Shown here piece after piece: positions 10,459-22,850 of a stretch of 64,000 nt of DNA (position 1 is the stretch's first letter; each line of letters begins with the position of its first letter). Below the pieces are notes generated by a model. It did not search any database. It was not told the origin of the DNA and worked only from the letters and a program-made list of their open reading frames with translations. A program made the position numbers and the translations under genes. This DNA comes from Tipula vernalis (lineage: Eukaryota > Arthropoda > Insecta > Diptera > Tipulidae), in the NCBI GenBank assembly GCA_958295665.1, contig OY282560.1, positions 307,873,236-307,937,235 of the forward strand, written 5' to 3'.

Positions 10459-10475
10459 CCACCGCTGTCACCAAA
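10459..10475 (-). other. Primer binding site of the Ty3-type element
   Basis: Directly inside the LTR end the minus strand reads TTTGGTGACAGCGGTGGGAT. The TGGTGACAGCGGTGGG stretch looks like the complement of a tRNA 3' end finishing in CACCA; a leucine tRNA is my best guess. Position and TGG start fit the primer site of Ty3-type elements. Confidence 0.6.
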
Positions 10476-10476
10476 T

Positions 10477-10912
10477 TGTTACGTTTTTGCCTTGTCAATT
10501 AAGGTTCGTATCACTGGATTGTGAATAATACAAAATAAATTCAATTTATCACCAACGAATTTATTTATTTCACAAAATTTATTACAACACAGTTTATCAA
10601 TAAAAATTCACAAAATCACTTTATATAAATTATTCTTAATTTTTACTTATAATTTTTATTTCCACAAAAACACTTTTTAATTCACTTTTTAATTCCTTTT
10701 TAATCTTTACTCTATCGCTTACCAAATATTACTAATCCAATTCGATTTCGTTCGCCTTTTTATATACACAAACCAAACTTCTAGAAAGCTCATGATTTTT
10801 CTAGTTAGAATAGTGTAGAAACATTTAATCATGGAAAATTCCATTTAGAACAGTTTAACATTGAGCTATTAATTTTAACTTATTCTATTAGACACTAGGT
10901 GTCACCGTCACA
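10477..10912 (-). mobile_element. LTR of the Ty3-type element (5' LTR)
   Basis: On the minus strand this 436-bp segment begins TGTGACGGTGACACC and ends AAAACGTAACA, giving the TGT...ACA termini of an LTR. It sits immediately upstream of a primer binding site and the gag start at 10433. A GTATATAAAAAGGCG TATA box (about 10752-10766) marks the promoter, and AATAAA-like signals follow. The first about 120 bp recur on the plus strand at 32872-32990. The matching 3' LTR is not in the window, because the element is interrupted by Jockey and its right half is missing. Confidence 0.85.
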
Positions 10913-11171
10913 ATATTAATAAATTCCATAATAATAAAAGTGTGTTTGATTTTTCCCCAAATAAAACAGAAGGTGTTTGTACCAAAAAGAATAATTGAAA
11001 CACGTATGTACTTACAAATTCAATTTATGTGTTCTTTATTTAAATTGATGCACCTTTTATCTTGAGTTAGATTTGCTGTTGACCAAAGCCGGAACAAGAA
11101 GCAAGTTTTTAAAACCATTTTTAATCATTACAAAAAATGAGATGAACAATACTAATATACATTGATACATA
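10913..11171. other. Non-coding gap
   Basis: AT-rich sequence between the LTR and the inverted-repeat element. Nothing recognised. Confidence 0.4.
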
Positions 11172-12647
11172 TCCCTAGTAGAAAAGGTTCATCAAGTAAC
11201 CAATACAAGAATGCATCAACTCAAACAATTCAACAAAGTATATAGACTTTTGCTCAAGTGTATACTTTTCAACTGTTCAAATTTAGTGGTATATGTAAAA
11301 AATATGAATAAGTGAAAATATTGAAGAATAATTCAGGGAAGTTACTGATGCTATTCTGGTCCTTACTCCGTTTAAGAAATTTAATGTAAAAACCGTTAAA
11401 AAAATTCTATATTTTATATTTCTTTCTCCCTTCTACCCCTGTTGTATCTCAATTTTTTTGTTTAGTTTGCTTTTAAACATTGTGCAAATCAGTCATATAT
11501 AAAAATTTTTTTTTTATGCCAAAAACCTGTTCAGGGGGTCAATTCTCGTTCTATGATAAAACCTAATGAAAAAAATGTTTCCATTTTGTTTCCATCAAGT
11601 TTTTTTCATTTATAACATTTCACAAAACAACAATAAGCGATTCTCGATATCCAAATGAATAAGAATCGTGAAAAAAACGCTGAATAAGTGGTTTTCATAG
11701 TAAGCTACACTGTAAACAGACATTTTATCGAGTTTCATATAGATTTCCGCTAGATGATACAGCAATTGGTTGAAATATTAGCTAAATAAATGATAAAGTA
11801 GATTTAGTTAATCAGTTTTTGTCATTGGCTGTCAAAATATAAAATAAATTATAAAATTGACCAAATTATTTTTAAAACTTAACTAAATTAATTATTTGGA
11901 GGCTTTTCTTAAATAAACGGAATAGTTTTAAATAGATTTACTTATTAGTTAAGTTTAAAATTAATCATATTATAGTTTTAACGCACGTTTAATGCTAAAA
12001 ATACAAATTTAGTTTTTATAGAATTTTATTACCATATTTATGATGTTCTCACCGCCAAAATGGTCGGTGAGAAAGTTTTATTAATATGAAAAAGATTTTG
12101 ACGTCATTTTTTCCTTCTCAAGGAACATGAATCGGAAATGTGTATTTCTCACTGAAAATACTTTTCATTATACTTTTCACGGAACGAGAATTGACCCCCA
12201 GCTCAAAATTAAGTAAATTATAATTTTATTAAATAATTTATAATAATTAAAAATCATCGAAATATCTTTAAATGACCTGAATGAATGACATTTTGCATTT
12301 TACTGCGTACTTTCCCTTCCATTTTGTTACAGATATTTTGATTTTACACACGCATTTCATTTTGGAACTCATGCGAAATTACTTACTATTTTAGAACACA
12401 CTTTCTATCCAAAGTCAATAAGAAATGTATTAGTAATTTTCAATGATTATGTTACATAAACTTGCAATGAATCACTCTTCAACATTCATAATGAACCTCA
12501 TTTAATTGTTCACAGAAACATTCATTTATAAATGAAAATTATATAAATGAGTTTAGTCCCGGGCCCTGAATATAGTTCATCTAATGGTTCATTAGGAATT
12601 TCATCAAGAATTCATCAGTGAATTCATCGATTACCTTCTACTAGGGA
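11172..12647. mobile_element. Non-autonomous inverted-repeat element (TIR TCCCTAGTAGAA), host of a nested MITE
   Basis: The left end reads TCCCTAGTAGAAAAGGTTCATC and the right end, reversed, reads TCCCTAGTAGAAGGT. TTCATCAAG-type words are repeated inside both ends. The length is about 1.48 kb with no coding capacity, and 0.67 kb of it is a second inverted-repeat element at 11534-12199. Superfamily is not clear; an AT dinucleotide flanks both ends and might be the target duplication. Confidence 0.6.
11534..12199. mobile_element. MITE with 18-bp perfect TIRs ending GGGGGTCAATTCTCG
   Basis: The left end GGGGGTCAATTCTCGTTC (11534-11551) is matched exactly, inverted, at 12182-12199. The interior is 630 bp, AT-rich and non-coding. 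The terminal ATTCTCG block is shared with the MITEs at 16912, 17491 and (less exactly) 38181, suggesting related termini. It is nested in the larger element 11172-12647. Confidence 0.75.
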
Positions 12648-12974
12648 TTATAATAATGTTTTGTGAGTTTGTGGGAATATAAAACAAAATTGGTAAGTAA
12701 TTAGATATATATACAATACTTGCAAGTAAGTACATACAAATTACCATGTTACATAAATTTAAAAGAGAGTAAGAACATAAATTTATTTTAAATAGGGGGA
12801 AATTGTATGATTATTACAACTAATACATTCAATACTATAGATTTAAATTGATAATGATTGATGATTGATTGATGATCATTACAATTTGGTCAACAGGGAA
12901 GTACAACTTGATTAATAATTTAATTTAATTACATACATTTGATAATTTTTCTTTTTTTTTCAGAAACTTGGACA
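12648..12974. other. AT-rich sequence, possibly part of a BEL/Pao LTR
   Basis: Just past the integrase stop of the BEL/Pao element the minus strand reads GGCGGGAGAATGTTAAGG. In BEL/Pao elements the 3' LTR begins right after a purine-rich tract, so a LTR starting TGTTAAGG at about 12982 and running to lower coordinates is likely. I could not find its other end or a second copy. Confidence 0.35.
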
Positions 12975-13010
12975 CCTTAACATTCTCCCGCCCATGAAGT
13001 ACGCAGTTAT

Positions 13011-14190
13011 TCATTCAGCTGGTAGCTTAACCAGATTATGGATAGGTCTCTTCATTATTGCATTTTTTGATTTCAGTGTAACCACACGTACCATTTCATC
13101 GTTCCCAGGATGGACATTAATTACACGTGCCAATCCCCAATATGCTGCTGGTAAGTTGTCTTTGACGATAACTAAATCTCCGACTTCAAAATTTTTTGTA
13201 GCTGTTGAGATATTCCTTATGATATTTTTTCCAAAAAATATTTGTTGCTTGCTGCGTACATTGTTGCCATCTGGTTAATCTATTCATTGGAATATCTGCA
13301 AATTCAGCCTCTGGAATTGATGTTAATGGACCCATGATCAGAAAATGCCCCGGTGTAATTGCTTCTAACGAGTTAATATCATCTTTAAATTGTGGACACA
13401 GAGGCCTTGAATTAAGTATACATTCGATTTCAGTGACAAGAGTACATATCTCTTCAAAGGTAAACTTTGCTCTTCCGGTAATGATACGCAGGTGTGTTTT
13501 CATCGACTTAACAGTGGCCTCCCAAACACCGCCAAAATGTGGAGCTGCGGGAGGTGAAAAATGCCAATTGATGGTTTTTTCTGCACAAAATGTACGAATG
13601 CTTTCATAATTTGAGGTCAAATCAGCTTTTGAGAATATTGTAGAAAATTTCCTATGAGCACCTACAAAATTAGTACCGTTGTGTGTATAAACATCTGAAG
13701 GTAAGCCCCGTCTGCTCGCAAAACGTTTGAATACTGCTATGAATGCATCGGAACTAAGATCCGAAGCCACTTCCAGATGGATTGCCTTTACCGATGGGCA
13801 TACAAAAACACATATGTATGATTTTAGTAGTTTTGCTCCTCTCCCTTTTTTTGATTGCAGCATTACAGGTCCCGCGAAATCAATACCCGTATGAGTAAAT
13901 GGTCGTGACTGTAACAGTACTCTGGCTTGTGGTAATGTACCCATCATTTGGTTTGAAGTTTTTGCTCGATATCTCACACATTTGATACAATTGTGAGACT
14001 CTCGTTTCGTCAGCAAGCTGCCACCTATAATCCAATAATTATTTCAGAGAAGAGAGGAAAGTAAGGATGGACTGGGATGTAAGAACAATTTGTGTTGATA
14101 AGATACTATAATTTTTCTAAGCATGATGCAAAATTATAGGATGCTTTGTGTTGTAATTAAGCGAAGAATTTTGGAGCCTCCCTCCAACCC
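13011..14190 (-). pseudogene. BEL/Pao integrase
   Basis: The zinc-binding N-terminal region (14190-14016) reads RVGGRLQNSSLNY and KHPIILHHA after a TGA stop, and has a further TAG. The core (14016-13186) has GIDFAGP with the first catalytic Asp, and HFGGVWEATVKSMK with the Glu. The second Asp motif reads VYTHNGTNFVGA, so a His codon (CAC) stands where the family has Asp. The C-terminal DNA-binding part (GDLVIVKD, YWGLARVINVHPGND) is in another frame after about 13190 and stops at 13011. The missing Asp and the frameshifts rule out activity. Confidence 0.9.
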
Positions 14191-14191
14191 T

Positions 14192-16911
14192 TCAAATACC
14201 CTCTGCGTCCAAAAATGGTGATAACTTCGATAGAGTTGACTTGCTTTTGAGGTACTTATGTTTTCTTAGCTCCTTAATTACTGATGCAAAGCTGGTTTCT
14301 TGTGCAGTTAAAATGCAAACTTTTTCCGCTGTTCGCAATTCTGTTGCTGTGACTATACCTTGCCGCCGAGAAGTAGGATTTCGACAATTATATATGAATC
14401 GCTTACAAAATGCAACGATACGTTTTAATTGTGCCCAGGATGAAATTCGATTGAACAAATTATCTATCGAGTCATTACATTTTATAATTGTTTGAAACAC
14501 AAGTTTTTTCTTTTCTAATTTTGTGGACTGCTGCAACCCGATTTGTGTTGATGGCCAATCACTCTCGTTTTTAATTAGCCAAGTAGGTCCAGAAAACCAG
14601 AATTCATTTGCAACAAAATCTGCTGGTTGTATCCCTCGTGTTGCTAAGTCAGCCGGATTGTCATTTGAACCAAGGTGATGCCAATGTTTACGAGGTAATA
14701 TGTCCAGAATTTCCGACGTTCTATTCGCCACATAAGTTTTCCATCGCTTTGGGTGTCTGGACAGCCAAGCGAGAACGATCTCTGAATCACTCCAAGCGTA
14801 AACTTTTACTTCGTAATCCTTGAAAGCTTGTTGCACTTGTGAAAATATCCGTGCTAATAGTAGTGCTCCGTTCAATTCCAGGCGTGGTATTGAAATTGAA
14901 TGAACTGGTGCAACTTTGGTTTTTGCGGTGACTAGTTGAATTCTTGGATATCCATTTGAGTCATAACTTCTACAATAGATGACTGCTGCTGATGCAGCTT
15001 CACTGGCGTCGCAAAACCCGTGTATTTGGATGTGGTGATGATTAAACAGCATTTGTCTGTGAATTTTAATTTGTTCCAAGCATTTTAGGTTCAATTTAAT
15101 ATTTTCCCATTTTTCAGCAAACTTTCTTGGAAAAGGATCATCCCATGTTAAATTGTACAGCCATAACTCTTGAAATAGTATCTTAGTAGTTACTAATACT
15201 GGAGATAGCCATCCAAATGGGTCAAATAATTTTGATGCTTGTGACAAAAATATACGTTTGGTAAGTACGGTGTTTGATGAGTTACTTTGTACCTTGTAAG
15301 TAAAATGGTCCGTTTCAGGTTGCCAGTGCAGACCTAGCACTTTTATCATGTGGTCTTCAACTTTGAAGATTGGAATACTCTTTCTGGTATCTGATTGACT
15401 GAGTCCTGCCATGAATGCTGACGAATTCGAAGACCATTTCCATAGTGTAAACCCACCGGAATCGAGAAGCTTAACTATATCGTCCTGTAACTTTAAAGCT
15501 TCCTCAACGGTTGAAGCTCCAGTGAGAAGATCATCTACGTAACAGTCTCTAGAAACGATTTTTGATGCTAGTGGATATGTCGACTTGTTATCTTCTGACA
15601 GCTGTTTCAATGTCCTTGTGGCCAAAAACGGAGCGGCTGCTGTTCCATAAGTTATAGTATTTAGCCTGTAATGATCGATTTCGGCTTTTGGATCAAATCG
15701 CCAAACAATGCGTTGGTAATCTCTATCGGTAGGGTCTATCAAAACCTGCCGATACATCTTCTCGACATCGGCACAGAAAACTATGTTGTGCATTCGGAAC
15801 CTCATGATAATTACGGTGAGATCCTCTTTCACAGTTGGACCCACGAGTAATTTTTGGTTTAATGATATCCCAGATGATGTTGAACATGACCCGTCAAACA
15901 CCACACGCAATTTCGTTGTGCTGGAGTCGGTTTTCATTACGAAGTGGTGAGGTAAATAAAAATGTTCCGAATTGATGTTTATTTGGTCGTTTGAAATTTT
16001 CTCCATGTGATTCAACGCTATGTACTCTGCGATGAAAGAATGATACTCAAGTTTTAATTGATTATCTTTGTCCAGTTTTTTTTCGATGGCCAATAACCGT
16101 GACATTGCTGATCGTAACGAATCACCAAGTTGTTGCTGAATGTCATTGAATGGTAACCTTACTATGTACCGCCCAGTGCAGTCCCTCTTAATGGTTTGTT
16201 TGTAGAAATGTTCACATTGCATTTCATGACGAGTAAATTGGGATGATGGTGACACTTCCACTGGCTTCCAAAACAGTTGCAATGTTTTATCTATATCAAT
16301 ACAAGATGAGTGCATAGAATATAGTGACTTGGACGATATGAAAGTTGATGTGGCTGCAACATCCCCAACTAGTATCCATCCAAAAATGGTTTTTTGTGCG
16401 ATCACTGAACTGTTAGGATCTCTTAAACTGCCAGGCAGCAACATACTGAATACTGTACTGGCACTTAATATAATGTCAATTGGATTTCGGATATTGAAAT
16501 TTGGATCCGCTAAATTTAATTCTTCAAATTGATGTACATACGTGTGGTTTTGTAAACGTTTGATTTGGCACTGATGATAATGATGCAAGAATATGTACAT
16601 CTATTGTTAGATGTTGACGTGGATCGAATCGGGACGACAGTTTGACCGTTGATTTCCATCGTGACGTGGTATTCGAAGCTACTCCGCTCACGATAGTGTT
16701 TGACTTCCTTTGTGGAAGTTGTAGTAATTGTTTCACTAATGATTGTAAAATGAGATTTCCCATTGATCCAGAATCCAGAAGTATGCTGCACTGTTGTACT
16801 TTGCCATACACATTTTGAATGTTTACTACAGCTGTGGGTAGTACATGTTCAGTGGCTGTGGTGTGAGCCATATGGACTTGATAATTCCCTTGTATGGACT
16901 GTTGATGATCA
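14192..16911 (-). pseudogene. BEL/Pao protease, reverse transcriptase and RNase H
   Basis: The protease (about 16870-16530) has CSILLDSGSMGNLI with the catalytic DSG. A frameshift near 16540-16600 separates it from an 802-codon open frame. That frame holds the linker (ELNLADPNF, TIFGWILVG), the reverse transcriptase with LRVVFDGS, YRQVLIDP, TYGTAAAPFLATRTL and the active-site YVDDLLTG, then RNase H (GFCDASEAASAAV, PRLELNGALLL, SDSEIVLAWL, DNPADLATRG), and the start of the integrase linker (LSPFLDAEGI) up to a TGA at 14192. The RT-RNase H frame itself is intact. Confidence 0.9.
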
Positions 16912-17163
16912 GGGGGCCTATTCTTGAATTCCACATCCATTTTCCACATGTGGACATCTGTCAAAGTTCACACAAAACGTTCGAAAATTATAATTCGTAT
17001 ATAAAACACATGCGGCATGGGCATTTTCCTATATAGGGAATTTTTTCCACATGCTTATACCCATTCGCAAATATTCCCTTAGTACCGAAAAAATTAAATT
17101 TTTATGAATTTTGACAGATGTCCACATGTGGAAAGTTGATGTGGAATTCGAGAATAGGGCCCC
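16912..17163. mobile_element. MITE A (GGGG(G/C)CCTATTCT termini), 252 bp
   Basis: Long imperfect terminal inverted repeats of about 60 bp. The left end starts GGGGGCCTATTCTTGAATTC and both arms contain CCACATGTGGACATCTGTC. The centre is AT-rich and holds ACCCATTCGCAAATATTCCC. It interrupts the BEL/Pao protease region. The first 16 codons of the ORF entering the protease are MITE sequence. Confidence 0.85.
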
Positions 17164-17490
17164 AGGTGGTGTATGTGGTTCAATTGATGGTGATAAAAAA
17201 TGAATGAAAATTATCATGAAACCAAGCGCAAAATAAAATTGTTGATTGACAAAGGACTGATTATTATATTTTTAACATTTTATTTAAATAATAAACACCT
17301 TTGCATTAAAGTATTACTTTATTACCACATAAATAGAACTTCGTATAAAATTTTCATATAATGTCATTTGAGGTTATGTGGAAACGTCAACTTATCACTT
17401 TGATTCATCATTTTCCCCTTAAAATTTATTTTGCATGGATCTCCACTAGTGATATAAAGGTGTGATATAGCACCACAAAATGACCACCCA
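17164..17490. other. Spacer between two MITE copies
   Basis: AT-rich, no ORF of interest. It may be remnant BEL/Pao leader, but no LTR or gag is recognisable. Confidence 0.4.
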
Positions 17491-17713
17491 GGGGCCCTAT
17501 TCTCGAATTCCACATCCATTTTCCACATGTGGACATCTGTCATATTTCATAAAAGGTGAATTTTTTCGGTACTAAGGGAATATTTCCGAATGGGTATAAG
17601 CAGGTGGAAGAAATTCTCCACATAGGAATATGTCCATGCTCCCTGTGTTTTATTAGGAATTAAAATTTCCGAACGTTTTGATGAATTTTAACAGATGTCC
17701 GCATGTGGAAAAT
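17491..17713. mobile_element. MITE B, same family in opposite orientation, one end lost
   Basis: Begins GGGGCCCTATTCTCGAATTC and carries CCACATGTGGACATCTGTCA. The interior matches MITE A in reverse (ACTAAGGGAATATTT, GAATGGGTATAAGCA). The right arm reaches only GTGGAAAATTT, about 25 bp short of the expected terminus. Two inverted copies 330 bp apart could fold into a hairpin. Confidence 0.8.
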
Positions 17714-18298
17714 TTGAACAAAAGTTATCACCGATGTTCGTTGTGACCAGTATTCACTATCAGTTCCAGTTTTCCGAACAATTTGTGTATTATAGAGAAT
17801 CGACTATTTAAAATAATGGGGCATGATAAAAATAAAGTTAAGGGAAAATTCCTTTCAAACTTAGAAAACTTTTGGCCCTTCAGGTGGTCAGGTGGAAGTT
17901 GCTCGGGGTATTCAAGTTGGCACTTGCGGTCAGCTCCGTAACTTGCAACTTCCACAAGTGCTCGTGTTACCTCCACGTGGTGACCGCTGGTAACTAGATT
18001 GCTGATTCTTTGGCTTCTAGGCTAAAATACGGCGCTAAAGGAGTCAACCTTAAACAAATCGCTGGGCTGGGTTAAGGTGTTAATCGTACCGTGCCGATAA
18101 TCGACTAGACTGGGGGCCCAGCTTTAAAACTAGCTCAGTCGCTAACGGTGGATCCGGATTGAGTAGCCTTATCTGTGTACTGCGGATCTCTGCACAGATG
18201 GACACTTATTTCTCCGCTACTCGTGGGAACAAATATGGATCTTCATAATAACAAAAAACAACAAAAAGAGTTCGGCTCTCTAAAAAAAAACGGAAAAT

Positions 18299-19454
18299 GT
18301 GGACAACGAGACTCGGGTCTGTAGGCCTGACTCTAAGTCTACAAATAAACAACGGGACATAAGCTCAAGCGAGGCTGGTCCCTCCACTCGGGTCACCAAA
18401 TCTGAGTATAGAAATACAAAGCGGAACCAAAGCACGAACGAAGCTGGTTCCTCAAAACCAACCTTTAATACAAGGAGGAAGGCCTAGAGGGCCCTGGTTA
18501 AGATAAATAACATTTCGCCAGAAGACCGAATAGATAAGGACAAATCCTTGCTTGCGTGGGCAAAAACAATCACCGAAAAAATGTCGGAAGGCCCTTCAGC
18601 TGGCTCACAGCTTAAAAGAAATAGATCTCAGGAGGAAACTCCTAAGATCGCAAAGCGAACAAAACTCCATGCTTCCGCTAGGAGGCCTTTTAACGAGGCG
18701 CTCAAGGATCAGCTGGTTGTGGCAGTTATTGATAAGTCCCTAAAGGATGGCAGTATCACGCCCGCCAATTGGGGAAAGGTGGAAGGGGCCTTAGCTACAA
18801 CCTACCTGAAAGTCCTGTCGGAAAATCCAGGACCTGCTCCGACTTGTCGGAATGCGGGCTGGCACAGGAATCAGGTGAAACTGAATGCCTGTGCAGATCA
18901 GAGGTCCCTACTGCTTTATAAGAAGGCAGTGAGGGGAATTGGCGAGGTATGGCTCGGAGCCAGCCTTGCTGTGATTGATAGGGAGGAGATCCCCTGCAGA
19001 CCAAGAGCTAGGGTGTACATCCCTCCGGAGCCTAGTGATCCGAAGGTGATACTCCCGTTGTTGCAGCTTGGCAACCCGGAGTTGCCAACGCACAATTGGA
19101 AAGTTGCTAAGCTCGAGGAAACAAAGGCTACCTATAGGTTAGCTGTTATCATCTTAAACAGGGAGTCACTGACTGCAGTAGAAAAACACCAACGGTTTAA
19201 TCAACTATGGTTCCAGTGCAGTTACACTCAAGGTGTACAAGAAGGACGCGGACAAGCCGGAGGCTCCGAAGTCATCTTCAGAAACTACCACAGTGCTTGA
19301 TAGCTCATCTGCGTGCGCGGATGTAGCCAGCCAAGCGGCAACTCTCTCCACGGACACGGAGATGTCAACGTCCATTGAGTCTTTAAAGAGGCTCTCAGAG
19401 GACTTCTCATCAGGGGATGACTCTGATGTTACTGTGGTGGAGAAGAGACTGTAG
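18299..19454 (+). pseudogene. LOA-type ORF1 (DUF4780-like RNA-binding protein)
   Basis: The frame starts with a Ser/Thr-rich N-terminus at 18299 and hits one in-frame TAG at 18485-18487. It continues through a conserved domain at about 18850-19200 (GWHRNQVKLNACADQRS, EIPCRPRARVYIPPEPSD, NPELPTHNWKVAKLEE) that I recognise as the DUF4780 module of LOA-type ORF1 proteins. A frameshift at about 19225 moves the acidic tail (ending VVEKRL, stop at 19452) into another frame. ORF1 proteins coat the retrotransposon RNA and escort it to the nucleus. The stop and frameshift suggest inactivity. Confidence 0.8.
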
Positions 19455-19456
19455 AG

Positions 19457-22400
19457 ATGACACTGACATTTCTTCAAGTCAACCTTCACCACTCTAAGGC
19501 AGCATCAGCTGCTCTAATTTTAAAAATTGGAAAAGAAGCGACAGATGTCGTCTTGATCCAGGAACCTTGTGTCACTAAAGACCGGGTACTTGGGCTCAAG
19601 ACTCCCTATTATAGATTAATGCACGCGAAAAAAGAAGGTAAGATTCGGTCGTGCATTCTCATTATAAATAACATAAGTTGCTTTCTGTTATCAAATTTCA
19701 GTAACGGAGATGTAGCAGCGGTCAGCATTGAGGTCGATAAACGAAACCTCTGGCTAGTATCAGCTTACCTGGCTTATGATGAAGTGCATACTCCACCAAT
19801 CATTCTAGGTGAGCTAATCTTGGAGGCTCAGCAGCGCGAGGTTGGAGTCATCCTTGGGAGTGATGCAAATGCTCATCACACAATCTGGGAAAGTACGGAC
19901 ACAAATGAACGAGGTGTGATTAAATTTTAAGTACTAACCTTCATATATGTAACATAGGCAATAAGCCAACCTTTATAACTAGTAATAGACAGGAGGTATT
20001 GGATATTACTCTTGTCTCAAGCTTTTTGACGATTAGTCTATTAAACTGGAGGTGTCGGAGGACCACTCCTTTTCTGATCATTGTTATCTTCAATTTGAAA
20101 TGGACTTGACTTCTCCAAAAAGTCCAATCTACATAAACAGGAGGAAAACCAACTGGGATACCTTTAGAACTATTCTGGGTAATTCACTACCAGTTCCGGT
20201 GCCAAAACCTCAAAAACTGTGCAGCGCTTTTAATGAAGCGATACTGGGCTCTAGTCCCTTTAGCAGGCCTAGGGGTAAATCTCGGCCATCCTGGTGGTCC
20301 AAGGAGATTCAATAAACACGTTGAAAATGCAAAAGACTCTTCAAAACAGCACGGAAAACAAAATCTCCTGTAGACTGGGACTCCTATAAGGAAGTCCTCA
20401 AAATTTACAAATATCAATTGAGAAGTGCCAAGAACAGCTCTTGGAGACTATATTGTGGCAAAATTCAGGAGTCTTCAGAGATGTCTAGGCTACGCAAAGT
20501 ACTAGCAACTGGTCCTTCCATCCCAAGTTATCTTCAACGGCCGGATGGGATATGGATCACTAATATTGCGGAATCGCTGGAACTTCTAATGGAGACTAAT
20601 TTTCCTAGTTGTTCCGAATCTGTGCCTAGCACATCATTGGGTAAAAGGGCAAGTAGCCTTATGGCCAAATTATTAGCAGAAAAAATATCATGTAGGCGAT
20701 AAACAGTTTTAAACCATATGCGGATATTCAACAAACTACGGATCTACCAATTTCCTGGTTAGAGGTAATTTTCAAAGGCAGCCTAGAACTATATGACATT
20801 CCTAGTAAATGGACAGAAGTGAGGGTTGTTTTCATACCTAAGGCGGGAAAACGCTCACACTGCAATCCCAAAGACCTTAGACCGATTAGCTTGTCTCCCT
20901 TCTTTTTTAAAACACTGGAAAGACAAATAGAAGCTCATATTAGAGCCTCGATCGCGTCGTAAAAGCTGTCTAAATCTCAATATGCCTATTGCAAGGGGAG
21001 ATCTGTAGAGACTTCTCTTAATTCTCTTGTATATTTCATTGAAAAATATTTCGAATATAGAGACTACGCAATGGTAACCTTCTTGGATATTGAGGGGACC
21101 TTTAACAATGTGCTTCCAGGTGCTATTACTCGGGCAATTTCAGATCTAGGAGTGGATGAATCACTCAAGGACTGGATAGATCAGATGCTAACAGGTAGGA
21201 TCATAAATGCCAGTTTTGGAGAATCCTCCGTCAGAAGATTTGCAAGCAGAGGTACACCGCAGGGTGGCGTCCTGTCCCCCTACTTTGGAACTTGGTCATA
21301 AATGACCTATTGCTGAGACTGGAGGACGGTGGCTTCAAGGTGGTTGGCTATGCGGATGATGTTGCTATTGGTGTCCGTGGTAAATATCCCGGAACCCTTA
21401 GTGAGCTTATGCAGAATGCCCTGGGCACTCTTTCAATATGGGCCAATGGCTGTGGGTTCAATGTGAACCCACACAAAACCGGATCACAAATAGGGTCAGC
21501 CCACACTTTTTGACTTTTACAATAGTTTCTGGGACTCGTTTTGGATAGCAAATTATATTGGAAACCCAATATTCTGGAAAGGGTAAAGAAAGCTTCGGTA
21601 GCGCTATACTCTTGTAAAAATTCCATTGGGAAAGGATGGGGGCTCGAGCCCGCATCGTACATTGGCTTTTTACCGCAGTAGTCAGACCCATACTCTTGTA
21701 TGGGGTAATAGTCTGGTGGCCTGCTCTGGACAAAACTGTCAACCAAAAGCTGTTGACAAAAGCTCAGAGAACAATCTCTCTGTGCATCAGTGGTGCACTG
21801 AGGAGCACATCCACTTAGGCAATAGAGACTCTGCTATTTTTGAATCCTCTAGATATCTTGGGAAAACAGTTGGCAGCTTGTACTTCCATACGGCTGAAAT
21901 CCTTCTTAATGTGGACCTGCAACAATACAGGGCACTCATCTATTTTGTGAAACAAACAAATTCCCAAGACCACCGACTATACTGTCCCGTCACTATATTT
22001 TGACACAAAGTTCCGGACTAGGATCCCATCCAGGGAGGACTAGATGATGGGTGCAGCTTTGGAACCAGGAGTTATAAACTTCTACACTGGTGGTTCAAAA
22101 CGGGACGGGAAAGGCGGGGGTGGAGGGGGTGGAGTGTTCTGCGAGGAACTTCTGTTAAATCTCTCCTTCCGTCTCCCCGACTACTGTAGCATTTTTCAAG
22201 CTGAAGTAACTGCCATAAAGGAAGTCGTATACTGGTTGAGGTATAATGTAATATCAGCTTGTGATATTCGCATATAAACGGACAGTCAGGCTGCCATTAA
22301 AGCGCTTCAATCACTCCTCACGTCGAAAGTAGTCCAGAACTGTCTCTCATCTCTTAACGAGATGACAGATCAGTTCAACGTCCACATTTTACTGGTGCCA

Positions 22401-22850
22401 GGCCATTTCATAAGTACAGGGAATATAAACGCCGACGAACTGGCTCGACGTGGTACATTGGACCACTTTTTAGAAAGCAGAAAGGATATTGAAATGCCTC
22501 TTGCGTTATGCAAACTGCTAATTCAGGAAGAAGCTACCAAGCTGACGAATGACAGATGGTCAAGTATCACTTCTTGCGTAATAACTCGGCAGGTCTGGGC
22601 AAAGTTGGACTTGGCGAGATCCAAACAGCTGATCTCACTTCAGCGAAGTCAGATCAGTGTGGTTGTTGGAATGATTACGAGGCACTGTCTCATAGGGAGG
22701 CATGCGAGTAGACTTGGTGTCTTCTCACATGACTAATATCGTAGTTGCGAGGACGAAGAGATAGTACTTCATCTTCTTTGCACCTGCCCTCGTCTGGCAC
22801 GAAACAGACTAAAGTTTCTAGGGACCTGACGGACCTATGTAGGATGGACG
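19457..22850 (+). pseudogene. LOA-type ORF2: endonuclease, reverse transcriptase, RNase H
   Basis: The ATG at 19457 lies two bases after the ORF1 stop. Endonuclease motifs: LQVNLHHSKAA, VLIQEP, GSDANAHHTIWESTDTNERG, then EDHSFSDHCYL in another frame (about 20060). Reverse transcriptase: PKDLRPISL (about 20870), FLDIEGTFNNV (21085), GTPQGGVLSP (21253), VGYADDVAIG (21343). RNase H: INFYTGGSKRDGKGG (22070), then TDSQAAIKAL after a TAA stop (22280) and GNINADELARRG (22420). The Gly run after RDGK may be a short expansion. At least six stops or shifts break the frame, so it is a dead copy. Confidence 0.9.

Larger units (their letters stand above)
12975..16911 (-). mobile_element. BEL/Pao LTR retrotransposon, degenerate pol
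   Basis: Protease, reverse transcriptase, RNase H and integrase follow in BEL/Pao order on the minus strand. The gag and 5' LTR are gone: a MITE (16912-17163) lies directly upstream of the protease and nothing gag-like follows it. Stops and frameshifts occur at about 16590, 14192, 14115 and 13190. The 3' end is marked by the purine-rich GGCGGGAGA tract and a likely LTR start at about 12982. Confidence 0.9.

Noticed and set aside
12994..13278. 94-codon plus-strand ORF
   Set aside because: Antisense of the BEL integrase C-terminus, which reads GDLVIVKD and YWGLARVINVHPGND on the minus strand.
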